NCBI GenBank assembly: GCA_031286185.1
Contig: JAITUS010000107.1
Location: forward strand, 1-8,590
Direction of reading: 5' to 3'
Length of the DNA: 8,590 nucleotides
Origin: Rickettsiales bacterium
Lineage (GTDB): Bacteria; Pseudomonadota; Alphaproteobacteria; Rickettsiales; Anaplasmataceae
The position numbers and the translations under genes are program-made. A model generated the notes under the pieces. The model was not told where the DNA came from, did not search any database, and saw only the letters and a program-made list of their open reading frames with translations. Each line of letters begins with the position of its first letter. Within the stretch, counting starts at the first letter, position 1. This document shows, one piece after another, positions 1-5,947 of this stretch.

Positions 1-4
1 AATA

Positions 5-165
5 AAACCCCGTGGTAGCTAGTTATTCCACTCTCTATTTTAAAATCTGACGTTGGGTGATGTCTTAAACGACTTATAAGCGCGTTTCAGCTTATATAGG
101 TAAAAACCAGAAGTTTTAAAAAGACATGCAGTGCACAGATTGGGAAGTTAAACAAATAGCTTCAT
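5..165. repeat. Dispersed palindromic intergenic repeat, left copy
   Basis: This segment is an inverted copy of the DNA at about 7930-8150. The central 33 bases (61-93) match the reverse complement of 8060-8092 perfectly. Flanking matches include ACCCCGTG near 7-14, CACTCTCTA near 29-37 and AAAGACAT near 119-126, with small gaps and substitutions between. The core contains an imperfect palindrome (AAACG, then CTTATAAG, then CGTTT). This copy seems to have lost about 60 bases relative to the right copy: the match jumps from the GTGCACA block to a TGCACAGAT block that are separate on the right. I recognise this as the style of Wolbachia intergenic repeats, but cannot name the family. Confidence 0.8.
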
Positions 166-257
166 TACTATGATAAGGGTAACGGCGAAGGTTGTCAAGT
201 AGTTTTTTCGTTTCTATTGAATACCAATACTCTGTCAAAAGTTTGTTATATAGTTGT

Positions 258-280
258 GCAAGAAGTCTAGCGCTTCTTGC
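258..280 (-). terminator. Hairpin downstream of rpoD, possible terminator
   Basis: A perfect 8-bp stem (GCAAGAAG and CTTCTTGC) encloses a 7-base loop. It starts about 87 bases past the rpoD stop codon, in a region with no other gene. No clean T tract follows on the minus strand, so it may stop transcription weakly, protect the 3' end of the mRNA, or both. The rest of the gene-free stretch 166-366 shows nothing I can assign; a 63-codon plus-strand reading frame at 192-383 overlaps the rpoD end and has no family features, so I treat it as chance. Confidence 0.45.
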
Positions 281-366
281 TTATAATTACAGGTTTGAGC
301 CAATTTATCATGCTATTCTATTTGCCTTCCCAATAACGAAAGTTGGTATTAATTTGACGCATTTCC

Positions 367-2304
367 TCAAAAGAACCCTCTGAGTTTTCTAGCACGGCTT
401 GGATGTTTTAATTTACGTAGTGCTTTTGCTTCTATTTGCCTAATTCTCTCACGTGTTACGTTAAAGATTCTTCCTACTTCTTCTAAGGTATGTTCTTTTC
501 CGTCTTTACCAAGACCAAAGCGCATTCTGAGAATCCTTTCTTCCTTTGGCGTTAAAGTTGCAAGAACATTAGTTGTAATACCACGCAAGTCAGCAAGTAT
601 TGCAGCATCTTCTGGCTTTGAGACTCGTTTGTCTTCTATGCAGTCACCAAAAGTGCTGCTATCATCTTTTCCCGTTGGAGCTTCAAGACTTACAGGGTCC
701 CTTGCTATTTTCATAACTTTGCGTATTCTTTCTAGAGGCATTCCAAGTTCCGTACTCAATTCCTCTAATGTAGGCTCTCTTTCCATCTCATGAGTTAACT
801 TTCTTAGTGTTCTGTTAATTTTGCTGATAATTTCTACCATATGAACCGGTATTCTAACTACTTTAGACTGCTCAGGTATTGCTCTAGTGATTGATTGCCT
901 TACCCACCAAGTTCCGTAAGTTGAGAACTTATATCCGCGTTTGTAATCAAATTTATCCACGGCCTTCATAAGACCAATATTGCCTTCTTGTATCAAATCA
1001 AGCAGAGCAAGACCTTTGTTTGAATATTTTTTAGCGATGGAGACTACTAACCTTAAATTAGCTTTAATCATTTCCTGCTTTGCTTCGGAGACTTCTCGTT
1101 CATGTTTTTGTATCCTTTTGATTAGCTCCTTAAATTCCTGCACGTTATCTTCTTGTATATATTGCTTAATATTATTCACAGAGCGGGCTATACACTCAGA
1201 GTTACCTTCTATAAACCTTGTACATTTGATTTTTAATTCTTCTGTAAAAAAAGATTCATTTTCATTGGTCTTTAAAAAACTTGTCCCTTTTAACTCACAC
1301 TTTAAAAGCACTTCATTATAAACTTTGTAGAAACTTTCCCTGTCAATATCATATTTTCTAGCCTCAGAAATAAGGTTGGCTTCCTCAAGCATTATAGACC
1401 TGTTTATATTATAGAGTTTTTGTGTAATTTGAGTGACAGCAGCGTCACTTAATTTAATTTGTAACGCTATGGACCATATTTGATTATATAAATCTTCATA
1501 TCCTGATTCGCTAGGGGAATTTTTTCTTAGTGTCAATGCTTCATTTGCTAAAGTAATTATCTCATCTAGTGCAACTATGACCTTGGGCAATAAGTCGCTT
1601 TCCATTTCAAGAATAGAAACATTTAAATTTGCTGAGTTTATATCTTCGTTACCACTTTCTCGCTCATCATCACCCTTTTTATTACCTGTTTCATCATCTT
1701 CGCAGTGTTCATCATCTTTGGCATCTTCAGAATCCTCAAAGTCTTCGGCACTTTTTTCGCCATCCTCTTTGGGTATTGTATTAAAATCAGAATTATAAAT
1801 CGCATCTAGGTCTATAATTTCTCTCAGTAAGAGAGCTCCACTACTCAAATCATCACGCCATACTTTTATCATTTTTAGTGTTACTGATGTTTCAATTATT
1901 GCACGCAACATGTTATGCTTTTCAGATTCGATTTTTTTTGCTATCTCGATCTCATCTGCCCTTGATAGAAGCTTTACGGAGCTCATGTCTTGTAGATAAA
2001 CTCTTACCGGATCGTTGTTTTGTACTAAAGTTGTGGCAGCGCTTGACAATGTATCATCGTCATCGAGTTTGCTATCATCATTGTTGGCGGAAGTATCTTC
2101 TTCATCTTCGCTGCTTTCAAGTACATTAATTCCAGAATCTTGTAATATGGATATAGTATCATCTATGAAGTCAGATGAGAAATTTTCGTCTGATAGTTTA
2201 TCATTTATATCATCAAGAGTAATAAAACCACCCTTTCTTATACTTTTGGTCACTAGATCCCTGATGATTTTTTTCTTACCTTCTGCATTATTAGTAGTTG
2301 ACAT
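367..2304 (-). CDS. rpoD: RNA polymerase primary sigma factor, sigma-70 (RpoD)
   Basis: This is the housekeeping sigma factor, which directs core RNA polymerase to -35/-10 promoters. Residues below are counted from the first of two tandem ATGs (2307, 646 codons). Region 1.1 covers about 10-60, region 1.2 about 98-128 ([11 protein letters not shown]), and the non-conserved region about 130-400, with a very acidic stretch at 181-222. Region 2 is about 405-485, region 3 about 487-560 including the SLEAPTG finger, and region 4 about 575-645 with the [18 protein letters not shown] recognition helix. Promoter-melting aromatics (STYGTWW) and -10 contacts (RQSIT) are kept. The second ATG (2304) is chosen because AAAGG lies only 2 bases before the first ATG but 5 before the second. 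It follows the Mrp genes on the same strand after 119 bases. Length is normal for alphaproteobacterial RpoD. Confidence 0.97.
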   Translation of the reverse strand: MSTTNNAEGKKKIIRDLVTKSIRKGGFITLDDINDKLSDENFSSDFIDDTISILQDSGINVLESSEDEEDTSANNDDSKLDDDDTLSSAATTLVQNNDPVRVYLQDMSSVKLLSRADEIEIAKKIESEKHNMLRAIIETSVTLKMIKVWRDDLSSGALLLREIIDLDAIYNSDFNTIPKEDGEKSAEDFEDSEDAKDDEHCEDDETGNKKGDDERESGNEDINSANLNVSILEMESDLLPKVIVALDEIITLANEALTLRKNSPSESGYEDLYNQIWSIALQIKLSDAAVTQITQKLYNINRSIMLEEANLISEARKYDIDRESFYKVYNEVLLKCELKGTSFLKTNENESFFTEELKIKCTRFIEGNSECIARSVNNIKQYIQEDNVQEFKELIKRIQKHEREVSEAKQEMIKANLRLVVSIAKKYSNKGLALLDLIQEGNIGLMKAVDKFDYKRGYKFSTYGTWWVRQSITRAIPEQSKVVRIPVHMVEIISKINRTLRKLTHEMEREPTLEELSTELGMPLERIRKVMKIARDPVSLEAPTGKDDSSTFGDCIEDKRVSKPEDAAILADLRGITTNVLATLTPKEERILRMRFGLGKDGKEHTLEEVGRIFNVTRERIRQIEAKALRKLKHPSRARKLRGFF

Positions 2305-2347
2305 CATTACCTTTATATTTAAAATTTTATCTCTTATTAGTAAATAA

Positions 2348-2364
2348 GCTTACAACGAGTAAGC
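2348..2364 (-). terminator. Small hairpin between MrpC and rpoD
   Basis: GCTTAC and GTAAGC form a 6-bp stem with a 5-base loop in the gap between mrpC and rpoD. On the minus strand it is followed by TTATTTACT, which is T-rich but not a clean T tract. It could attenuate read-through from the antiporter genes into rpoD. I see no convincing -35/-10 pair for rpoD alone in this gap. Confidence 0.25.
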
Positions 2365-2426
2365 CTATAGTTTAATTTTTAGCCTGTAGCTACCTGTTAC
2401 TTCATATAGTTTAAGATACTGTTAAC

Positions 2427-2753
2427 TCACATATGTTGGTCTTGGTCAATTGTTCCATATTTTTCTTCTATTTTTACTGCTATAGACAATCCGACTGAAA
2501 ATGTTGCAATTCCGACTACTATGGCAGTTAGCATTAAAACATGCGGTATAGGATTGCTATATAAATAAAAATTTGAAACTAGTATAGGAGGCAAGGAGCT
2601 TTTTATATATCCTAAAGATATATAAAATAGCAGAACAGATGCTTGGAAAACGTTTACCCCTATCATTTTCTTGATTAGATTTTTATCATTTATGATAGTA
2701 TACAAACCCAGCATCATTAATATAATAATAATTGTATAATTATATAAAGTCAT
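2427..2753 (-). CDS. mrpC: Mrp/Mnh antiporter subunit C (NuoK-like)
   Basis: This is a small integral inner-membrane protein of the NuoK/MrpC family, a subunit of multi-protein Na+(K+)/H+ antiporters related to complex I. At 108 residues it matches the family length. It has three predicted membrane helices (about 6-22, 29-50 and 68-93), the MIGVNVFQASVLLFYISLG segment at 30-48, and the diagnostic NPIPHVLMLTAIVVGIA segment at 67-83. Its ATG overlaps the mrpB stop codon by 4 bases (ATGA), implying translational coupling. It is the last Mrp gene here; in complete clusters the next gene is the large NuoN-like subunit D, but here rpoD follows. Assignment to the MrpC side rather than complex I NuoK rests on the neighbouring Mrp genes. 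Confidence 0.92.
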   Translation of the reverse strand: MTLYNYTIIIILMMLGLYTIINDKNLIKKMIGVNVFQASVLLFYISLGYIKSSLPPILVSNFYLYSNPIPHVLMLTAIVVGIATFSVGLSIAVKIEEKYGTIDQDQHM

Positions 2754-3169
2754 TGTTTTTTTATACGAGCAAAGTTTACATGTATGATCAACATGGAGGA
2801 GAAGACAGTAAGTGCTACACCCAGTTCCACCAAGAAAATACCAAATTTTTGACCGGCAACGTTGTTGGTTAATAATATATCATAAGATAAAAAACTTTTG
2901 CCAAATAAAACTGTTGCAATACCCGTTCCCCCGTAGATTAAAATACCTAGCATATTGGCAAGTTTAATTACGGAATAGGGTATTGCTTTTAAAGTTACGG
3001 ATATACCAAATAACATTGAATATAGTATTATTCCGGAAGCAATAATTATTCCGGCTTGGAACCCCCCACCTGGAGTGTAGTCGCCGTGAAATTGTATATA
3101 TAAGGCAAATAGGATAATAAAAGGCACCATTAAAAATGTTACTGCATTTAATACCGGATCTTTAATCAT
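2750..3169 (-). CDS. mrpB: Mrp/Mnh antiporter subunit B (MnhB domain)
   Basis: This is an integral membrane subunit of the Mrp/Mnh cation/proton antiporter, 139 residues and close to the family norm. The diagnostic motif HGDYTPGGGFQAG is at 28-40, and the C-terminal signature GIFLVELGVALTV is at 110-122. Four hydrophobic helices are visible, at about 8-26, 38-58, 68-89 and 108-131. The ATG sits in ATGATTAA, where the last codon and stop of the upstream gene overlap this start by 8 bases; its own stop overlaps the mrpC start. Such tight packing points to a single transcript and a fixed subunit ratio. The family is equivalent to MbhF of archaeal membrane-bound hydrogenases. Confidence 0.93.
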   Translation of the reverse strand: MIKDPVLNAVTFLMVPFIILFALYIQFHGDYTPGGGFQAGIIIASGIILYSMLFGISVTLKAIPYSVIKLANMLGILIYGGTGIATVLFGKSFLSYDILLTNNVAGQKFGIFLVELGVALTVFSSMLIIHVNFARIKKQ

Positions 3170-3689
3170 TTTCTTTTTCTTCTTTTAGTGTTAATGTTAT
3201 ACAAAGTGCGGCAGTAAAGACCACTATAGTTTCCCCAAATGTATCATAACCACGAAAGCTTGCTAAAATAGCCGTCACTATATTGGGAATACCAGCAACT
3301 TTTTCAGTATTTTCTATATAATAAGGAGCAACATGCAAGTGGATTGGAGCGTCATGGCTGCCAAAATCCGGCAATTGAGTTATAAAGTGTGATAAGAATA
3401 CAGTCAAAAATAAAATAAAAAAAAGTGTTATAGGGTTGTGAGATAAATTTACTTTATGGTTTTTTATCAAAGAAAGTGCAGCAAACATAAAAACTGTACT
3501 GAGCCCTGCACCAACTGAAGCTTCAGTAATTGCAACATCAGGTGCGTTCATAATTAAATACATAAGTGCAATGAGTGAACTAAATGCACACATTAGAATG
3601 CCACTCACAACTAAGTGTTTTGAAAGAACTATAAAAACCGTAACCGTAAGTAATAGAAAAAGTAATGTTACATTCAATATTTCTAGCAT
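3162..3689 (-). CDS. Stand-alone MrpA C-terminal domain (MbhD/MbhE, DUF4040)
   Basis: This 175-residue membrane protein corresponds to the C-terminal part of MrpA, encoded separately as in archaeal Mbh/Mbx complexes. The first half is the MbhD (DUF4040) domain with the signature APDVAITEASVGAG at 49-62. The second half resembles MbhE, with HVAPYYIENT at 119-128 and VTAILASFRGYDTFGET at 138-154. Membrane helices are likely at about 5-22, 27-47, 60-76, 87-104 and 151-168. No NuoL-like antiporter domain is fused to it here. A good Shine-Dalgarno (AGAAGG) lies 5 bases before the ATG and overlaps the end of mrpG; one base separates the two genes. It probably shapes the membrane interface between the antiporter-like subunits and MrpB/C. 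Confidence 0.9.
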   Translation of the reverse strand: MLEILNVTLLFLLLTVTVFIVLSKHLVVSGILMCAFSSLIALMYLIMNAPDVAITEASVGAGLSTVFMFAALSLIKNHKVNLSHNPITLFFILFLTVFLSHFITQLPDFGSHDAPIHLHVAPYYIENTEKVAGIPNIVTAILASFRGYDTFGETIVVFTAALCITLTLKEEKEND

Positions 3690-3690
3690 C

Positions 3691-3978
3691 TTAACCTTCT
3701 TTAATAGTTTTTCCCTTACTTTTATAATAAGTGCACGCTAAAATATAGCTGTTAGTTGAGTTAGCTATCCATACTATAAGGGTCAATAACATTATTTTAA
3801 CAGTATTGATTGAAAATTCATTCTGCAGAGCAAAACCAATCAACAATAACATCGCGCCGCTGGAATCTATTATACCTACTGCATGTAACCTAGTATAAAA
3901 ATCAGGAAATCTGATTGTCCCTATGGTTGAGATGATTACTAAACAAATACCTAAGAATATGAAAATAGGCCCTATCAT
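3691..3978 (-). CDS. mrpG: Mrp/Mnh antiporter subunit G
   Basis: This is a small membrane subunit of the Mrp/Mnh cation/proton antiporter, 95 residues, a normal family length. The signature GTIRFPDFYTRLHA at 20-33 is the classic MrpG loop (G-x-L/I-R-x-P-D-x-Y-x-R-L-H-A). Predicted membrane helices lie at about 3-20, 38-53 and 60-80. It starts 6 bases past the mrpF stop and ends 1 base before the next gene, so it sits inside one operon. No strong Shine-Dalgarno is visible, which fits translational coupling to mrpF. The exact role of MrpG in the complex is not well defined; it is needed for assembly or function in studied systems. Confidence 0.92.
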   Translation of the reverse strand: MIGPIFIFLGICLVIISTIGTIRFPDFYTRLHAVGIIDSSGAMLLLIGFALQNEFSINTVKIMLLTLIVWIANSTNSYILACTYYKSKGKTIKEG

Positions 3979-3984
3979 AAATTA

Positions 3985-4230
3985 TCAAAGCAACATTAAC
4001 CTCATTAGTGCTATAGTTGATACAAAACTAATACTAGCGTACAAAAGTGCTATATCAAGCAAAAAGAAATTGTTCAGAATAATCGACATTGCTGTTATGA
4101 GTAAAACTGCTTGTGTCGAAAAATTGTTAAATGCTAGCACCTTGTCGTAAATATCGCTCAGCTTGGATACTATACGGCATAGCATTACACTAATACAAAG
4201 CAGTAGCATATAAACAGTAACGTAGATCAT
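3985..4230 (-). CDS. mrpF: Mrp/Mnh antiporter subunit F
   Basis: This is a short integral membrane subunit of the Mrp/Mnh cation/proton antiporter, 81 residues, at the short end of the family. It has three helices (about 3-20, 38-54 and 58-80) and the family signatures DKVLAFN at 29-35 and LDIALLYASISFVSTIALMR at 58-77. It is the first gene of the five-gene membrane run and begins 36 bases after the rpoZ stop, with no obvious promoter in the gap, so it is probably co-transcribed with rpoZ. The usual upstream partner, MrpE, is not present. Confidence 0.88.
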   Translation of the reverse strand: MIYVTVYMLLLCISVMLCRIVSKLSDIYDKVLAFNNFSTQAVLLITAMSIILNNFFLLDIALLYASISFVSTIALMRLMLL

Positions 4231-4266
4231 CTATAAATTACAAACTTCAGTAGTACTCTGCTCGAT

Positions 4267-4683
4267 CTACCCTTCATCATCTATTTCCTCACTGTCTTGA
4301 TCGTCTATTTCGGTTTCTACCTCATCATCTTGAATATCAACACTTTCTTGATCCACACCGGAATCTATGTTAAACTGGTCATCAGAAAAATTTAGTAGTT
4401 TTTCTAGCTTACTCGTATTACTGCTGTAAGCATTACTCATATTTCCTTTCATGTACTCTTTGCATCTGCTTACCAAAAGGCTAAATAATTCATGAGTATC
4501 TACCTGTCTTTCTGTTATTTCGTATAAAGAAATGATGGTATTCTTATGACCTTTAAACTTAGCTGCCTCAATTGGACTACTTGCCCCTGTATTCAAGTCA
4601 TGTGTCCTCTGACTCGCCAATAGAGCTAATTTAAAACGGTTATTCACCCGCTCTGTGCATTTTTCTATAACAGATTCAGCCAT
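4267..4683 (-). CDS. rpoZ: RNA polymerase omega subunit (RpoZ) with acidic tail
   Basis: Omega binds the beta' subunit and helps assemble RNA polymerase. The N-terminal 70 residues carry the family pattern: a start MAESVIEKC, NNRFKLALLASQRTHDL at about 14-30, and the later NTIISLYEI helix at 48-56 (in other omegas, KPTVIALREI). After about residue 80 the protein departs from the core fold into a linker and a strongly acidic tail (101-138, many Asp and Glu). At 138 residues it is longer than the roughly 90 of E. coli omega; extended omegas are common in alphaproteobacteria. AAGG lies 9 bases before the ATG, and a TTGACA box lies upstream. It probably heads a transcript that includes the Mrp genes. 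Confidence 0.93.
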   Translation of the reverse strand: MAESVIEKCTERVNNRFKLALLASQRTHDLNTGASSPIEAAKFKGHKNTIISLYEITERQVDTHELFSLLVSRCKEYMKGNMSNAYSSNTSKLEKLLNFSDDQFNIDSGVDQESVDIQDDEVETEIDDQDSEEIDDEG

Positions 4684-4703
4684 AAAATACTACCTTAATA
4701 AGC

Positions 4704-4735
4704 TTTATACTGTATCACAAAAAACAAAATGTCAA
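4704..4735 (-). promoter_or_regulatory. Candidate promoter of rpoZ-mrp operon
   Basis: On the minus strand a consensus TTGACA (-35; plus positions 4730-4735) is followed by TATAAA (plus 4704-4709), a 5 of 6 match to the -10 box. The spacing of 20 bases is longer than the optimal 17. An alternative -10, TACAGT (plus 4709-4714), gives a spacing of 15 but matches less well. Together with the AAGG Shine-Dalgarno 9 bases before the rpoZ ATG, this is the best promoter-like element for the rpoZ to mrpC genes. Confidence 0.5.
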
Positions 4736-4740
4736 CTTCT

Positions 4741-5082
4741 CTACTGAGACTCAGCTTCATGTTTTGCCTTTTCTTCTTCAGATTTTACTGCTTGGTTCTC
4801 TGTTATTATAATTGTTATTCCAAAGCCTAATTTTTTGAGGAATCCTAACAATCGCTCTAGAGAGAAACCATCTGTTTTGCCATTTTTAATTTGTGATATC
4901 TTTGGCTGGTCAACACCTAGTCTTTCTGCTGCATGGGCTTGAGTCCAACCGTTTTCTCCTATAAATTTGCTAATTATGCTAAGTAACTTCTTTTTTACTT
5001 CTACAAAGCACAAACCATTGTCTAATGATATTATTATTTCCATAATCTTTTTACACCCACTATCAAAAACTTTGTAAGACAT
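4741..5082 (-). CDS. HTH (XRE/HigA2-like) DNA-binding protein
   Basis: This is a small helix-turn-helix protein of the Cro/C1 (XRE) superfamily, most like the HTH_37 group that includes HigA-type antitoxins and phage-like regulators. From the ATG at 5082 it has 113 residues. The N-terminal MSYKVFDSG resembles the SHEVYDS opening of that group. The DNA-binding unit spans about 32-82, with GWTQAHAAERLGVDQPKISQ at 45-64 holding helix 2, the turn and the recognition helix. A hydrophobic GFGITIII strand at 86-93 follows, then an acidic and lysine-rich tail. A TTG at 5106 would add 8 residues; I prefer ATG for the family match, though no clear Shine-Dalgarno supports either. No toxin-like gene lies next to it. 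The rpoZ gene follows after 57 bases on the same strand. Confidence 0.85.
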   Translation of the reverse strand: MSYKVFDSGCKKIMEIIISLDNGLCFVEVKKKLLSIISKFIGENGWTQAHAAERLGVDQPKISQIKNGKTDGFSLERLLGFLKKLGFGITIIITENQAVKSEEEKAKHEAESQ

Positions 5083-5108
5083 TACAACATAAATTTGATA
5101 TCTCAAAG

Positions 5109-5153
5109 TATTAATATCATATAGTTTGTACTAAATAATTATAGATATTAATA
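5109..5153 (-). promoter_or_regulatory. Candidate promoter and autoregulatory operator of the HTH gene
   Basis: TATTAATATC (5109-5118) and its exact reverse complement GATATTAATA (5144-5153) form a perfect 10-base inverted repeat with a 25-base spacer. On the minus strand a consensus TATAAT (plus 5138-5143) lies directly against the upstream arm; the second arm falls just before the HTH coding region. No good -35 box is seen at 17 bases. The layout suits a dimeric XRE repressor that blocks its own promoter. The region is AT-rich, so chance matches are more likely than usual. Confidence 0.45.
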
Positions 5154-5439
5154 TGTAAAGCTTTAAATTGATTGTATGTTAATATTTTCATCAAGTTTAT
5201 TTGAATCTTAATAATTATTTTACCTAAAAAAATTATTCATAGCAAGAGGAATGGCAATTGCAAGGCTAAAATAGTCATTTTGTAAATTCATATTACATAA
5301 GAAGTTTATATCTCTATATCGTAAAATAGATATTTGTTCAAATCTCTATTTAACGAGAATGCTATATATTATATTCATAGTGTAATTCAAATATTTGTTG
5401 CTTTTTAGCTGAAACACTATTTAGTTAGTAAGTAAAATT
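5154..5439. other. AT-rich divergent intergenic region
   Basis: This is the rest of the 333-base gap between the leftward HTH gene and rightward purE. It is very AT-rich and has no reading frame with family features. A palindrome TAAAGCTTTA lies near 5156-5165. One tiny frame, after AGAGGA near 5250, stops within 7 codons. I see no tRNA, no riboswitch fold and no repeat shared with the window ends. It must contain the purE promoter. Confidence 0.5.
5360..5368 (+). promoter_or_regulatory. Possible extended -10 promoter of purE-mutL
   Basis: TGCTATATA fits the extended -10 form (TG, one base, then a TATAAT-like hexamer), about 70 bases before the purE start. No clear -35 is found at the normal spacing. 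Similar AT-rich words occur nearby, so this is only the best of several weak candidates. Confidence 0.25.
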
Positions 5440-5943
5440 ATGTTGAATATGACAGGAATAAGAAAAGATGTTGCTGTAATTATGGGAAGTGAATCAGATT
5501 ATAGCACTATGGCTCATGCTGTTGATATGTTAAAAGAGCTAGGAATTTTGTATGATATATTTATAATATCTGCACATAGAACGCCAGAAAGACTATTCAA
5601 TTTTGCTAAATCTGCACAAGAAAAAGGTTTTAAGGTTATTATAGCTAGTGCAGGGGGGGCAGCTCATTTACCTGGTATGATTGCGTCGCTTACTTATTTA
5701 CCTGTTATCGGCGTTCCTGTACATAGTAGGCAACTAAACGGGCTGGATAGTCTATTGTCTATAGTGCAAATGCCAAAGGGTGTTCCGGTTGCAACAATGT
5801 CCATAGGAGAAAGTGGAGCATATAATGCTGCCATTACCGCCGCATCTATATTATCAATTTCTAACAGTGAAATTGCAGGTAGGTTAAAAAAATGGAGAGA
5901 GAAACAGACCAAAGGAGTAAAGGAAAAACCGGGTTCATGGTAA
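5440..5943 (+). CDS. purE: N5-carboxyaminoimidazole ribonucleotide mutase (PurE)
   Basis: PurE catalyses the shift of the carboxyl group of N5-CAIR to give CAIR in purine synthesis, in the cytoplasm. The 167-residue protein is a class I PurE of normal length. It shows the nucleotide-binding loop MGSESD at 15-20, the SAHRTPE motif at 44-50 with the conserved His46, the AGGAAHLPG loop at 71-79 with His76, and the late signatures [11 protein letters not shown] (110-120) and AYNAAITAA (127-135). The ATG at 5440 has no strong Shine-Dalgarno; an internal ATG at 5449 is an alternative start. The gene is 4 bases upstream of mutL on the same strand, and the two are probably co-transcribed. The usual partner purK is not in the window. 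Confidence 0.97.
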   Translation: MLNMTGIRKDVAVIMGSESDYSTMAHAVDMLKELGILYDIFIISAHRTPERLFNFAKSAQEKGFKVIIASAGGAAHLPGMIASLTYLPVIGVPVHSRQLNGLDSLLSIVQMPKGVPVATMSIGESGAYNAAITAASILSISNSEIAGRLKKWREKQTKGVKEKPGSW

Positions 5944-5947
5944 ATTT

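Noticed and set aside
192..383. 63-codon plus-strand reading frame
   Set aside because: It overlaps the rpoD end on the opposite strand, has no family features or Shine-Dalgarno, and crosses a strong hairpin.
980..2347. Several plus-strand reading frames antisense to rpoD (980-1321, 1577-1798, 1878-2129, 2015-2347)
   Set aside because: Their serine- and leucine-rich composition is the reverse-strand image of the acidic rpoD coding sequence; they match no family.
2427..2753. Complex I subunit NuoK
   Set aside because: The fold is the same, but the adjacent MrpB, MbhD/E, MrpG and MrpF genes place it in an Mrp-type module.
3923..4150. 75-codon plus-strand frame across mrpG/mrpF
   Set aside because: Antisense to two clearly conserved membrane genes, with no family features.
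5240..5290. Short frame after AGAGGA in the purE upstream region, considered as a leader peptide
   Set aside because: It stops within 7 codons and is followed by no attenuator-like paired hairpins.
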